Positions 8,484-16,934 are shown, counted from the stretch's first letter. The stretch is 64,000 nt of DNA from Azospirillum oryzae (GCF_900177515.1 NZ_FXAK01000007.1:2216501-2280500), one strand, 5' to 3'. Program-made: numbers and translations. The notes: generated from the sequence alone by a model not told the origin.

Positions 8484-9251
8484 GTGATCACACTCGGCGC
8501 GCTGAACGACATCACCCATATCCGCCACGCCTTTTTCACCCGCACCGGCGGGGTGTCCACCGGGCTCTACGCCTCACTGAACTGCGGGCTGGGGTCCAAC
8601 GACTCCGCCGCAGCCGTGCATGAGAACCGCGCCCGCGCCGCGGCGCGGATGGAGGTGGAGCCCGGCAACCTCATCACCTGCCATCAGGTCCACAGCCCGA
8701 CCTGCGTGGTGGTGGAGGAACCCTGGACGCCGGAGACGGCGCCGAAGGCCGACGCCATGGCGACCCGGCAATCGGGAATCGCGCTGGGCATCCTGACCGC
8801 CGACTGCGCGCCCGTGCTGTTCGCCGACAGCAAGGCGCGGGTGATCGGCGCCGCCCATGCCGGCTGGAAGGGCGCCAAGGCCGGCGTCATCGAGGCGACC
8901 GTCGCACGCATGGTGGAACTGGGCGCCAAACCGAACCGGATCGTCGCCTGCATCGGCCCCTGCATCGCCCAGCGCTCCTACGAGGTCGGTCCGGAGTTTC
9001 CCGCCCCGTTCGAGGAGGAGGACCCGCGCAACCGCGATTACTTCGCCCCGGCCCGCAAGCCCGGCCATTTCCTGTTCGATCTGGCCGCCTACGTCACGCG
9101 CCGGCTGGGCGATTCCGGCGTCACGGTGATCCAGCGCTGCCCCAACGACACGGTGGCGGAGGAGGACCGCTTCTTCAGCTATCGCCGGTCCTGCCTTCGG
9201 GGCGAATCGGATTACGGCCGCGGCCTTTCGGCCATCGTCCTGCAGACCTGA
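8484..9251 (+). CDS. pgeF: Peptidoglycan editing factor PgeF (YfiH, polyphenol oxidase family)
   Basis: This 255-residue protein belongs to the YfiH/PgeF family (Pfam Cu-oxidase_4). In E. coli PgeF removes wrongly built muropeptide precursors; other members act on purine nucleosides. Conserved features are HAFFTRTGGVS, TADCAPVLF, the zinc-ligand-containing AAHAGWKGAKAGV and CIGPCIAQRSYEVG. I start at the GTG at 8484, which follows GGAAGG by nine bases and matches the usual N-terminus (ITLGALNDI). An ATG at 8448 would add 12 residues. It follows midA in the lgt-midA-pgeF cluster, about 130 bases downstream. Confidence 0.88.
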   Translation: MITLGALNDITHIRHAFFTRTGGVSTGLYASLNCGLGSNDSAAAVHENRARAAARMEVEPGNLITCHQVHSPTCVVVEEPWTPETAPKADAMATRQSGIALGILTADCAPVLFADSKARVIGAAHAGWKGAKAGVIEATVARMVELGAKPNRIVACIGPCIAQRSYEVGPEFPAPFEEEDPRNRDYFAPARKPGHFLFDLAAYVTRRLGDSGVTVIQRCPNDTVAEEDRFFSYRRSCLRGESDYGRGLSAIVLQT

Positions 9252-9286
9252 ACCGGCCCGAACGGGCAACCGCCGGGTCCATCGTC

Positions 9287-9309
9287 ATGCCGCCCGCGCA
9301 GGGCGGCAT
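9287..9309 (+). terminator. Possible terminator after pgeF
   Basis: A perfect 9-base stem (ATGCCGCCC / GGGCGGCAT) with a five-base loop lies 35 bases after the pgeF stop. No T-tract follows, so intrinsic termination is uncertain. Confidence 0.4.
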
Positions 9310-9344
9310 TCCCCAATGGGGAAAGACCCGACCGTCATGGAACG

Positions 9345-9373
9345 TTTACATGGGCCCGACCCTTTGTTATGGT
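9345..9373 (+). promoter_or_regulatory. Sigma-70 promoter for prs
   Basis: TTTACA (9345-9350) and TATGGT (9368-9373) are separated by 17 bases and lie about 80 bases before the prs start. Confidence 0.6.
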
Positions 9374-9453
9374 CCGCCCCGTTTTCAAGGGGCGACGGCG
9401 CGCAAGCGGCGAACGTGCCTTGAGCCGTTTCCCTGCAAAGAGAGCCGACCCCG

Positions 9454-10389
9454 ATGAAGGTGCTTGCCGGCAACAGCAACCGTCCGCTGGCCGAGGCGAT
9501 CTCCACCTGTCTCGGCGTGCCGCTGACGAAAGCGAGCGTGCGCCGTTTCTCCGACATGGAGGTGTTCGTCGAGATCCTGGAGAACGTGCGCGGCGAGGAC
9601 GTGTTCGTCGTCCAGTCGACCTCGGCTCCGGCCAACGACAACCTGATGGAACTGCTGGTGACGATCGACGCCCTTCGGCGCGGATCGGCCCGGCGCATCA
9701 CGGCGGTCATCCCCTACTACGGCTACGCCCGGCAGGATCGCAAGACCGGCCCGCGCACGCCGATCTCGGCCAAGCTGGTCGCCAACCTGATCACCCAGGC
9801 CGGCGCCAACCGCGTTCTGACGATGGACCTGCATGCGGGTCAGATCCAGGGCTTCTTCGACATCCCCACCGACAACCTGATGGCCGCCCCGGTCTTCGAG
9901 AAGGACATCCGCCAGTCCTTCGAGAACATCGGCGAGGTCACCATCGTGTCGCCGGACGTCGGCGGCGTGGTGCGCGCCCGCGCGCTGGCCAAGCGCCTGG
10001 ATGCCGATCTGGCCATCATCGACAAGCGGCGCGAGCGCGCCGGCGTGTCGGAGGTGATGAACATCATCGGCGACGCAAACGGCCGCCGCTGCATCCTGAT
10101 CGACGACATCGTCGACTCGGGCGGCACGCTGTGCAACGCCGCGGTCGCGCTGATGGAAGCCGGCGCCAAGTCGGTTCACGCCTTCTGCACCCACGGCGTT
10201 CTGTCCGGCGGTGCGGTTGCCCGCGTCGCCGTCTCGCCGCTGGAGCAGCTGGTCACCACCGACAGCATCCAGGCGACCGAAGCGGTGCGCGTGTCGCGCA
10301 ACATCCGCCAACTGACCATCGCCCCCCTGCTCGCCGAAGCAATCATGCGCATCAGTGAGGAACGGTCGGTGTCGAGCCTGTTCTCGTAA
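9454..10389 (+). CDS. prs: Ribose-phosphate pyrophosphokinase
   Basis: Prs makes 5-phosphoribosyl 1-diphosphate from ribose 5-phosphate and ATP, feeding purine, pyrimidine, histidine, tryptophan and NAD synthesis in the cytoplasm. The 311-residue protein is a class I enzyme. It has the flexible-loop motif YYGYARQDRKTGPRTPISAK (about residues 88-107), the metal-binding TMDLHAGQIQGFF region (about 125-137) and the PRPP-binding loop ILIDDIVDSGGTLCNAA (about 213-229). It is monocistronic by appearance, with its own promoter at 9345-9373 and a strong terminator just downstream. Confidence 0.96.
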   Translation: MKVLAGNSNRPLAEAISTCLGVPLTKASVRRFSDMEVFVEILENVRGEDVFVVQSTSAPANDNLMELLVTIDALRRGSARRITAVIPYYGYARQDRKTGPRTPISAKLVANLITQAGANRVLTMDLHAGQIQGFFDIPTDNLMAAPVFEKDIRQSFENIGEVTIVSPDVGGVVRARALAKRLDADLAIIDKRRERAGVSEVMNIIGDANGRRCILIDDIVDSGGTLCNAAVALMEAGAKSVHAFCTHGVLSGGAVARVAVSPLEQLVTTDSIQATEAVRVSRNIRQLTIAPLLAEAIMRISEERSVSSLFS

Positions 10390-10406
10390 CAGCGGCAGCG
10401 TTACAG

Positions 10407-10441
10407 GAAAGGCCCTTTCCCATCGGGAGGGGGCCTTTTTT
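10407..10441 (+). terminator. Rho-independent terminator after prs
   Basis: A stem formed by AAAGGCCCTTTCCC and GGGAGGGGGCCTTT with a short ATC loop is followed by six T residues. It lies about 20 bases after the prs stop codon. Confidence 0.85.
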
Positions 10442-10459
10442 GTTGCGCGCAATCCGCCT

Positions 10460-10657
10460 TCACCCCTCCCCCAACCCATGGAAATCGTTCGCCGTCACCT
10501 GCCCGCCGGTGGCGGCGGCGATGCGGGCCATTACGGCGGGACGGGGGACGCGGCGGCCGTGACGGTAGCGGTTGACCGTGGCCTGGCTCGTCCCGATCAG
10601 GGCGGCGAAGGCCTCTTCCTTGGTTGCGGTCCGGGTGAGCCAGTCGTCGAGCGTCAT
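10460..10657 (-). CDS. Small helix-turn-helix DNA-binding protein (Cro-like)
   Basis: The 65-residue protein MTLDDWLTRT... carries a single helix-turn-helix: KEEAFAALIGTSQATVNRYR (about residues 13-32) followed by RRVPRPAVMARIAAATGG. This resembles short Cro/YdaS-like regulators that pair with a phage-type repressor. It starts 93 bases from, and divergently to, the S24-family repressor gene at 10751, so the two probably share an operator region. The ribosome-binding site is weak (GCGGT just before ATG). The name is by fold only; the target genes are unknown. Confidence 0.65.
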   Translation of the reverse strand: MTLDDWLTRTATKEEAFAALIGTSQATVNRYRHGRRVPRPAVMARIAAATGGQVTANDFHGLGEG

Positions 10658-10718
10658 ACCGCAATGGTTTAGACCAAGCCGGCTTCTGCGCGCAACTGGA
10701 TTTATGCCGCAGTTATGG
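10655..10718. promoter_or_regulatory. Possible shared operator between divergent regulators
   Basis: Two similar sequences, ATACCGCAATGG (from 10656) and ATGCCGCAGTTATGG (from 10704), lie about 45 bases apart in the interval between the Cro-like and CI-like genes. They could be operator half-sites, but the match is imperfect. Confidence 0.3.
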
Positions 10719-10750
10719 ACTTTCCAAAGCCGTTTTGGTATGAACGGCCC

Positions 10751-11410
10751 ATGACCACAATGCGCGAACTGCGGCAGGCCGCCGGACTGAGCCAGGAGAA
10801 GCTGGCCGAACTGGCGGGCACCTCCCAGCCCCAGATCAACAAGCTGGAGACCGGCCAGCGCAAGATGACCGTCGACTGGGCGGTCAAGCTCGCCCGCCCG
10901 CTGGGTGTGGAGCCGGCGCTCCTGCTTGGCCTCGATATGCCGGCGGCTCCCCCGGCGGCACCCCGCCCCACCCGCCCGGCGCTTGCGCCGCTGCTCCGCA
11001 CGGCACCGGTTCCGCAGGCGCAGGCCGCCGCCTCGATGCCGGTGCGGGCGGCGGCGCGCGGTGGGGTTGACCAGGAAATGTTCCTGGAGGACGGCCCCAT
11101 CGACTGGATCGCCCGGCCCGATTACCTGAAGAACGCCCGCGATCCATACGCCATGTATGTGGTCGGCGAGTCGATGATGCCGCGCTTCCGCCCGGCCCAG
11201 CTTCTGCACGTCAATCCGCACAAGCCGCCGGCGCCGGGAGCCGGCGTCGTGGTGGTCAAGCGCAACAAGGCGGTGCTGGTGAAGGAGTTCGTGCGCCGCA
11301 GCCCCGATGCGGTGGTCCTGCGCGAATACCGCCCGGCCGACCGCGAGTTCGCCGTGGCGCTGGAAGATCTCGACACCCTGCACACGGTGGTCGGTCTGCA
11401 GGAGCCCTGA
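10751..11410 (+). CDS. XRE-family repressor with S24 (LexA/CI-like) peptidase domain
   Basis: The 219-residue protein has an N-terminal helix-turn-helix (MRELRQAAGLSQEKLAELAG, SQPQINKLETGQRKMTVDWA; residues 4-45) and a Pro/Ala-rich hinge (about 60-105). It ends in a C-terminal LexA-fold S24 domain with the catalytic Ser in VVGESMMPRF (about 139) and a Lys in the AVLVKEF strand (about 177). Such proteins are self-cleaving repressors or stress-responsive regulators of the C2/CI type. It is divergent from a Cro-like gene, giving a phage-like switch arrangement, though no other phage gene is present. The ATG at 10751 is preceded by only a weak GAACGG; the ATG at 10760 is an alternative. Confidence 0.8.
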   Translation: MTTMRELRQAAGLSQEKLAELAGTSQPQINKLETGQRKMTVDWAVKLARPLGVEPALLLGLDMPAAPPAAPRPTRPALAPLLRTAPVPQAQAAASMPVRAAARGGVDQEMFLEDGPIDWIARPDYLKNARDPYAMYVVGESMMPRFRPAQLLHVNPHKPPAPGAGVVVVKRNKAVLVKEFVRRSPDAVVLREYRPADREFAVALEDLDTLHTVVGLQEP

Positions 11411-11528
11411 CGTCCATACCGCTTCGGTATCGACTTTTCGTCGCCAGGTAAATCCATTTTGGATTATTCCTTGGTCGTCGGATCGCCGGACAGTCCGGCG
11501 CGCCGCAACCGATCAAGGAGACTTGGCC

Positions 11529-11804
11529 ATGCCCCAGCCCTATCCCCGCTTCCATCCCGGCCCGTCGGCCGGTCGGCTCGACAGCTTCAGCGAGCGCGGC
11601 GCCCGCGAACTGGCCCGCCGCATCCGCACCGCCTGGGCCGACATCGGCTGGGACGTGGAGGTTCGGGTGGAACGCATCGCCAGCGAGGAGTTGGGCGACG
11701 GCCGCAGCATCGCCCATTTCATCGTCCGCAGCGACCTGATCAACGGCATGCCGCAGCGCCGTCTGGAAGGAGCGGCGACACGGACGCTGCCGCGCGCCGC
11801 CTGA
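11529..11804 (+). CDS. Conserved-type small protein of unknown function
   Basis: I do not recognise this 91-residue protein. It is soluble, rich in Arg and Glu, with a probable alpha-beta pattern: a helix at SFSERGARELARRIRTAWADIG (about residues 19-40), then a strand WDVEVRVERI and another IAHFIVRSDL. The ATG at 11529 follows AAGGAG with ideal spacing, which makes it a credible gene. It stands between the S24 repressor and a convergent AhpD-like gene. The C-terminal part (MPQRRLEGAATRTLPRAA) looks disordered. Confidence 0.6.
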   Translation: MPQPYPRFHPGPSAGRLDSFSERGARELARRIRTAWADIGWDVEVRVERIASEELGDGRSIAHFIVRSDLINGMPQRRLEGAATRTLPRAA

Positions 11805-11811
11805 CAAGGGA

Positions 11812-12201
11812 TCACTTCAGCCGCTCGTCCAGCTCGACCTGATAGCCGACGGCGAGGCGGTTGGTCTCGTTCGCCATCCCCACCACCGCCATCAGCTCGC
11901 CGAACTGCGCGTCGGTCATGCCCAGCCGGCGCGCCGCCGCCTCGTGCGAGCGGATGCAGTACTGGCAGTTGTTGGTGATGCTGACCGCGACGAAGATCAT
12001 CTCCTTCACCAGCGGGTCCAGCGCGCCGGGGGCCATCACCTCCTTCAGGCTGTCCCAGGTCCGCGCCAGGGTCGGCGGGTGGTGGGCGATCATCTTCCAG
12101 AAATTGTTGACGTCGGGAACGTCGCGCGTCGCCTTGATGTCGTCGTAGACGGCGCGGACCTCCGGCGCGGCATCGGCCTGTTCGATGAGGGGGAGCGGCA
12201 T
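11812..12201 (-). CDS. Carboxymuconolactone decarboxylase / AhpD-like protein
   Basis: The 129-residue protein has the AhpD-like all-helical core with the redox pair and histidine in NNCQYCIRSHEAAARRLG (about residues 78-95, Cys79 and Cys82). This CxxCxxxH motif marks the alkylhydroperoxidase D-like branch of the family, which uses the cysteines in peroxide reduction. Some members act as carboxymuconolactone decarboxylases instead; the visible CxxC favours the redox role. The ATG at 12199-12201 follows AGGAGG with good spacing. It is convergent with the small gene at 11529 and separated from it by only seven bases. Confidence 0.8.
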   Translation of the reverse strand: MPLPLIEQADAAPEVRAVYDDIKATRDVPDVNNFWKMIAHHPPTLARTWDSLKEVMAPGALDPLVKEMIFVAVSITNNCQYCIRSHEAAARRLGMTDAQFGELMAVVGMANETNRLAVGYQVELDERLK

Positions 12202-12492
12202 GGCGGCGGGACCTCCTGCTTGGGTTCTGATCCTGCGATAAGGCCGGACATCGTGTCGCAAGGCAACCGCCGGTCTATGCCTTTCCCCGATCCATCGGCC
12301 ACATTGACCAATGCTTGCCCCCCTGGTAGTAGAGACTTGCAACAGATCGCGCAAACGTTCGGACGCTGATCCGGCCGCAAGCGGCGGCACCGCAAGACTT
12401 CCATAAGACACGAAATCCATTCGTGCAGCGTTCCCATGCGGCCCGGTCCCGGCACTCTCGCCCGATCCGGCCCGACTGCCGGGAGGAACAGC

Positions 12493-13269
12493 GTGCAGAG
12501 CACGGTTCTGGAAACCCTGTCACCGCCCCACCAGGACGGGGTCCCCGTCACGGACGGCACCGGGACCGGCGGCCTGGATCCGGCCGCCGTCGCCGAGGGA
12601 CTGCGCCTTCTCGCCCATCTGCATGCCGAAGAGCCGACCCCCGCCCTGCTGGAGGCGCTGCGCAATGCCCCGGTCGCCCGCGGCCCCCTGGCTCTCGACC
12701 GCGACGACGCCCTGCAGGCCGCCGCCCTGGTCGACGAGGTGGTGAGCGATCTGCCGACGCGGATCACCCGCCGCAGCCTCGCCCCGCTGGCTGCCGATTT
12801 CGCCACCATCCACCGGACCAGCGAACTGCGCGCCTGCCCGACCGAAGGCCCTTGGCTGGACGAGGAGTTGCGGGCCGATGCCGCCGCCTCCCTGGCCCGC
12901 TGGCGGATCGGCCTGGAGGCGGCGTTGCGGCAGCCGCCGCTCGACCGGCTGCCGGACGACCATATCGCCGCGGAACTGGTGCTGCTGGCGGAGTTGCTCG
13001 GCCGCGACCGCATGATCGATGCCGTCCGCTTTCTCGACCGTCATCCGCTGCGCTGGGTTCCCGATTTCTGCAGCCGGGTCGCCACCCGCTGCCGGGAGCC
13101 TTTCTTCGCCGGCATCGCCATCCTGACCAACGCGCTGCTCGACGATCTGCGCGACCGGCTCGGCGAAGCCTGCGGACTGCCGCGGCCGGCCGAGGACGGA
13201 TGCGATGTCCGCCGCCGCCGCCGCTGGACCGAGGGCCGCTTCCCCCGCGCCTGCACCTGCGACCCCTGA
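12493..13269 (+). CDS. TorD-family molybdoenzyme chaperone
   Basis: The 258-residue, all-helical protein has the TorD/DmsD family trait LDRLPDDHIAAELVLLAELL (about residues 154-173), corresponding to the conserved PDHxxxEL motif that binds twin-arginine signal peptides. TorD-family proteins hold complex iron-sulfur molybdoenzymes in the cytoplasm until cofactor is loaded. The C-terminus is unusual, with an Arg run and several cysteines (CGLPRPAEDGC, CTCDP). The GTG at 12493 follows GGGAGG and is preferred over the ATG at 12436. No molybdoenzyme gene is nearby, so the client is unknown. Confidence 0.7.
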   Translation: MQSTVLETLSPPHQDGVPVTDGTGTGGLDPAAVAEGLRLLAHLHAEEPTPALLEALRNAPVARGPLALDRDDALQAAALVDEVVSDLPTRITRRSLAPLAADFATIHRTSELRACPTEGPWLDEELRADAAASLARWRIGLEAALRQPPLDRLPDDHIAAELVLLAELLGRDRMIDAVRFLDRHPLRWVPDFCSRVATRCREPFFAGIAILTNALLDDLRDRLGEACGLPRPAEDGCDVRRRRRWTEGRFPRACTCDP

Positions 13270-13398
13270 CGCCTCCGGCGGCGTCCTGCCGTAAAGTCTG
13301 AGTTGCCCGGCCTCAAATGCTTGGGCCATGGTGACCGGGGCGGGCTTCGCCCTGCCGGCGCGGGTCGGCACGGTCCATTTCCTTGGCAATGGTTGGTG

Positions 13399-15567
13399 AT
13401 GCCCTTTCGCAGCTTCGACAGTCGCACCGACCGCAGGGGATCCTTGCGCCTCCTGCGCCTCCTTCTGGCGGTGTCGGTCGCCCTGCCGTTGGTACTGTTC
13501 GCCGGCATCGGCTGGCGCGAGCGGTGGGAGGCCCAGGAGGAAGCCGAAAGGAACAGCCGCAAGAACGCACTGATCCTGCACGAGCATGTGCTGAAGGTGT
13601 TCGACACCATGGCCCAGGTGCTGGACCGGGTGGACGAGCGCATTCATGGCCGCAGCTGGCGCGAGATCGCCGAGTCGGAGTCGCTGCACCACTATCTACG
13701 GACGCTGGAAGGCGAACTTGACCAGATCGGCGCCATCGGGCTGACCGATCCGGACGGGATCGTGCGCAATTCCAGCCTCGTCTTCCCCTCGCGCAAGACC
13801 TATGTCGGCAACCGGGCGGATTTCCGGGAACAGCGGGAGCAGGATTCCGGGCTGCTCATCGCCGGCCCGGTCGCCGATCCCGCCACCGGCAAGCCCAGCT
13901 TCGGCATCAGCCGGCGCCGCAGCGGTCCCGGCGGACCGGACGGCAGCTTCGACGGGATGATCGCCGCCATCGTAAATCCCGATTACTTCGCCAGCTTCTA
14001 CCGGCAGGTCATCGGCGACGAAGGGGAGTCCATTTCGCTGATCCGCGAGGACGGTGCGATCCTGATGCGCTACCCCACCCTGGACCCGTCACGACCAACG
14101 GCGGCGTTGCCCACCCTGCCCGCCGACCGCGGCCTGCGCGCCGAGATCGGCAGACAGCCGGAGGAGGGGATCTTCCGCACCGGGCGCAGCCATGTGCAGG
14201 GACTGTCGCGCGTGTTCGCCTACAAACGGGTCGGCGATTTCCCGGTCTATGTCGTCTATGGGCTGGACCAGACGCAGATCGCCCGCTCCTGGTGGCGGAA
14301 CATGGCACTGGACGCCGCCTTCGTCGCCCCGGCGACGCTGGCGCTGGCGCTGATCGCCTGGCTGGCCTACAGCCGCGCCGCCTCCGAAAGTGCCGCGGTC
14401 CGGCGCTGGGCGGACGAGGTGCGCAACCGCGAGCGGCTGGAGGAGGCACTGCGCCAGAGCCAGAAGATGGAGGCGCTGGGCCAGTTGACCGGCGGCGTGG
14501 CGCACGACTTCAACAACCTGCTGACCGCCGCGCTCGCCAACCTTCATCTGATGTCCCGCCATCTGCCGGCCGAGAGCCAGCGCTTCCTGGCCGGGGCGCG
14601 GACCGCGCTGGACCGGGCGGAGAAGCTGACCCGGCAACTGCTGTCCTTCTCCCGCCAGGACGCCGTCAACCCGACGGTGGTCGATCTGGGCGACAGCCTG
14701 CGTCGGATGGCCGACCTGCTGGAGCGGTCGGTCCGCGCCGACATCCCGCTGGAGTGGGACATCGCGCCAACGCCGATGCCGGTCGCCGTCGATCCGGTGC
14801 AGTTGGAAATGGCGGTCCTGAACCTCGTGCTGAACGCCCGCGACGCCATGCCCGGGGGCGGCCGCATCCGCATCGCCGCATCCCCCGGGCCGGAGCCGCG
14901 CACCGCCCGCATCGCGGTTTCCGACACCGGAGCCGGCATGCCGCCGGAGGTGATGGCCCGCGCCTTCGATCCCTTCTTCACCACCAAGGGCATCGGCAAG
15001 GGGACGGGGCTCGGGCTGTCGATGGTCTACGGCTTCGCCCGCCAGTCGGGCGGCGTCGCCGCCATCGACAGCCGGCCGGGCGAGGGCACCTGCGTCCGCA
15101 TCGACCTGCCGCTGACCGACCTGCGGCCGGCCGAACCGCCCCCGGCCCCGGCAGCCGTGGAGGCGGACGTCCGCCCGCTGCGCATCCTGGTGGTGGAGGA
15201 CAATCCGCTGGTGCTGATGGCCACGGTCGAGGGGCTGACCCAGGAGGGCTTCACGGTGGAGACCGCGGAAGACGGGGTGTCGGCCCTGACCCTGCTGGAG
15301 ACCGACCGGAATTTCGATCTGGTGGTGTCGGACGTGGTCATGCCGGGCGGCGTCTCCGGCATCGACCTTGCCCGTCAAATCCGCGAGCGCTGGCCGCAGC
15401 TGCGCGTGCTGCTGGCGTCCGGCTACAGCCCGGAGTCGCTGGCCACCATGGGCGCCGACACCGCGTCCGTCCTGGCGAAGCCCTTCAGCCCAGACCAGTT
15501 GGCGGCCCGCATCCGATCGCTGGTGCAGGCGGATGCCGGATCGGCGCGGCCCGACGGAGTCAGGTAA
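13399..15567 (+). CDS. Membrane-bound hybrid sensor histidine kinase
   Basis: The 722-residue protein is an inner-membrane sensor. It has a first membrane segment (about 19-37), a periplasmic double-Cache-like sensor (about 40-300), a second segment (about 307-330), and a HisKA domain with GQLTGGVAHDFNNLL (phospho-acceptor His in AHDF). A HATPase domain (NLVLNARDAMPGGG, DTGAGMPPEV, GTGLGLSMVYG) and a C-terminal receiver (ILVVEDNPLVLMATVEGL, phosphorylated Asp in DLVVSDVVMPGG) follow. Kinases with a C-terminal receiver and this AHDFNNLL box are common in alphaproteobacteria. No cognate regulator is adjacent. The ATG at 13399 is chosen because it starts just before the first membrane segment; an ATG at 13303 would add a Pro/Gly-rich stretch. 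Confidence 0.9.
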   Translation: MPFRSFDSRTDRRGSLRLLRLLLAVSVALPLVLFAGIGWRERWEAQEEAERNSRKNALILHEHVLKVFDTMAQVLDRVDERIHGRSWREIAESESLHHYLRTLEGELDQIGAIGLTDPDGIVRNSSLVFPSRKTYVGNRADFREQREQDSGLLIAGPVADPATGKPSFGISRRRSGPGGPDGSFDGMIAAIVNPDYFASFYRQVIGDEGESISLIREDGAILMRYPTLDPSRPTAALPTLPADRGLRAEIGRQPEEGIFRTGRSHVQGLSRVFAYKRVGDFPVYVVYGLDQTQIARSWWRNMALDAAFVAPATLALALIAWLAYSRAASESAAVRRWADEVRNRERLEEALRQSQKMEALGQLTGGVAHDFNNLLTAALANLHLMSRHLPAESQRFLAGARTALDRAEKLTRQLLSFSRQDAVNPTVVDLGDSLRRMADLLERSVRADIPLEWDIAPTPMPVAVDPVQLEMAVLNLVLNARDAMPGGGRIRIAASPGPEPRTARIAVSDTGAGMPPEVMARAFDPFFTTKGIGKGTGLGLSMVYGFARQSGGVAAIDSRPGEGTCVRIDLPLTDLRPAEPPPAPAAVEADVRPLRILVVEDNPLVLMATVEGLTQEGFTVETAEDGVSALTLLETDRNFDLVVSDVVMPGGVSGIDLARQIRERWPQLRVLLASGYSPESLATMGADTASVLAKPFSPDQLAARIRSLVQADAGSARPDGVR

Positions 15568-15799
15568 GGGCGCTGAGGAACATCGGCGTCCACATCGCCA
15601 TGCACCAGACGAGACCAAGGCACAGGCCGCGGGTCAGGTCGTCGAAGGTCGGCTGCTCCAGACGGTTCAGCCTCCACATCGCGTTCAACTCACCCGGCGT
15701 CGGCGCCCGGCCGGAAGAATCGGCATCGGAACCGGCGGCACGGCCGTCGGTCGGTTCACGGCTTGCGGCTGCGCGCCGTTCAGGGTCGCGTGACAGCAT
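15560..15799 (-). CDS. Small protein with C-terminal membrane segment
   Basis: This 79-residue protein of unknown function has a polar, probably disordered N-terminal half (REPTDGRAAGSDADSSG). A short conserved-looking stretch LNAMWRLNRLEQPTFDDLTRG is followed by one hydrophobic segment (LCLGLVWCMAMWTPMFLSAL) at the very C-terminus. The ATG at 15799 is plausible; one at 15835 would extend it by 12 residues. Its stop overlaps the end of the hybrid kinase gene by eight bases, convergently. Confidence 0.5.
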   Translation of the reverse strand: MLSRDPERRAAASREPTDGRAAGSDADSSGRAPTPGELNAMWRLNRLEQPTFDDLTRGLCLGLVWCMAMWTPMFLSALT

Positions 15800-15901
15800 G
15801 GCTGGGCCTCGCATCGATAGCGGAATGCCCAACAAGTTTGTGGCTACTGCCGCCGCCGGCCACCCTTTCTTCCGTCAGCCATCAAATTTTGTCGACATAC
15901 G

Positions 15902-15940
15902 AAAAAAGGCCGCCATCCGCTGGACGGATGGGGCCTTTTC
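15902..15940. terminator. Terminator after the gene at 15973-16197
   Basis: Arms AAAGGCCGCCATCCG and CGGATGGGGCCTTTT flank a five-base loop. On the minus strand the stem is followed by TTTTTTC, so it ends transcription from the 16197 gene; the plus strand also shows TTTTC. Confidence 0.75.
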
Positions 15941-15972
15941 GCAAAGCTACCGGCCTGGTCGGCCGGAAGCGG

Positions 15973-16197
15973 TCACTTGCCGGGGCGGATCACCGGGGTG
16001 AGCTGATCGCCCCAGTTGCCGGCCTCGTTGTGGTAGCGGGCGGTGCGCATCAGCTCCACCGTCACGCCGGCCTCGACCGCCTTGACGACGGCGTCGTTCA
16101 GGCGATGCAGGTTGTTGGCGACGATGCGGATGGCGCTTTCCTGCTCCGGAGTCAGCTCCGAGCGGTCGTCCGGCGGCGCGTCCTTGAATCCCGACAT
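15973..16197 (-). CDS. Small hypothetical protein
   Basis: The 74-residue soluble protein begins MSGFKDAPPDDRSELTPEQE and continues with a predicted helix IRIVANNLHRLNDAVVKAVEAG (about residues 23-44), ending GNWGDQLTPVIRPGK. I recognise no domain. The ATG at 16195-16197 follows GGAAGGAA with good spacing, and a good terminator sits just downstream, which together support a real, monocistronic gene. Confidence 0.6.
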   Translation of the reverse strand: MSGFKDAPPDDRSELTPEQESAIRIVANNLHRLNDAVVKAVEAGVTVELMRTARYHNEAGNWGDQLTPVIRPGK

Positions 16198-16560
16198 GCG
16201 TTGTTCCTTCCCCTGGATTGGGACCGCCCCGGCGGGACCGGCTGCGGTCCAGAACTTGGTCATGATCTTGCCCGGCTTCGGATGCCGGTTTCCATCATGT
16301 ACCACATTGTGTGCGCCGCGACAAAGTTCCCGACGCGCCAAGCGCTTGCGACCATTGGCCTCTTGCAACCGGCGAACGGCTTCGCATCGCCGTTTCCCCT
16401 GCGTTCCGCCGTGGAGCGGCGCCATCGGCTTTTTCTTTCCGGACAAAGAAATAAAGCTTCAGAGTCATGACGAAATTTTGGATTAACTCCACAGTTGACG
16501 TTTCTCGATTTCAGTGCCCAAATTTCGACACAAACTCAATTTCCCCACACGGAGCTCATC
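16198..16560. promoter_or_regulatory. Intergenic region with candidate promoter
   Basis: This 360-base divergent spacer becomes AT-rich after about 16430. TTGACG (16495-16500) and CCAAAT (16518-16523), 17 bases apart, form a weak sigma-70 candidate for the secreted-protein gene at 16561. I see no gene in it. Confidence 0.35.
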
Positions 16561-16929
16561 TTGAAGAACGTCGCCGCCAAGGCCCTGCTGGTTGCGTCCT
16601 CGCTGTTCCTGCTGAATGGTGCGGCGTTCGCCGGACAGCAGGATTTCACCATCGTTAACAAGACCGGCTATCCGCTGAAGCACATCTATGTCTCGGAGAA
16701 CAACAACAACAGCTGGGACGAGGACATCCTCGGCCGCGATGTTCTGGAGGACGGCGAATATTTCGAGGTCGCCTTCGACAAGGCCGAGAAGACCTGCAAG
16801 TGGGACATGAAGGTCGTCTATGACGACGGCGAGTCGGCGGTGTGGCAGGGCCTGAACCTCTGCCAGATCACCAAGCTGACGCTGAAGTGGAACAAGAGCA
16901 CGGGCGTCACCTCCGCCAAGACCGAGTAA
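16561..16929 (+). CDS. Secreted protein of unknown function
   Basis: The 122-residue protein has a clear signal peptide: basic N-terminus, hydrophobic core ALLVASSLFLLNGAAFAG, and a predicted cut after AFA. The mature part is an acidic beta-rich domain with FTIVNKTGYPLKHIYVSE and two cysteines (ECTCKW-like TCKWDM and LNLCQITK) that could form a disulfide. I read the start as the TTG at 16561, which follows GGAG by about eight bases and puts the signal peptide at the very N-terminus; the ATG at 16495 would bury it. Function is unknown; the fold resembles small periplasmic beta-sandwich proteins often annotated only as hypothetical. Confidence 0.7.
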   Translation: MKNVAAKALLVASSLFLLNGAAFAGQQDFTIVNKTGYPLKHIYVSENNNNSWDEDILGRDVLEDGEYFEVAFDKAEKTCKWDMKVVYDDGESAVWQGLNLCQITKLTLKWNKSTGVTSAKTE

Positions 16930-16934
16930 GCGCG

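Noticed and set aside
10401..10664. Minus-strand open frame of 87 residues in another frame over the Cro-like gene
   Set aside because: It is Arg/Pro-rich without structure; the overlapping 65-residue frame has a clear helix-turn-helix.
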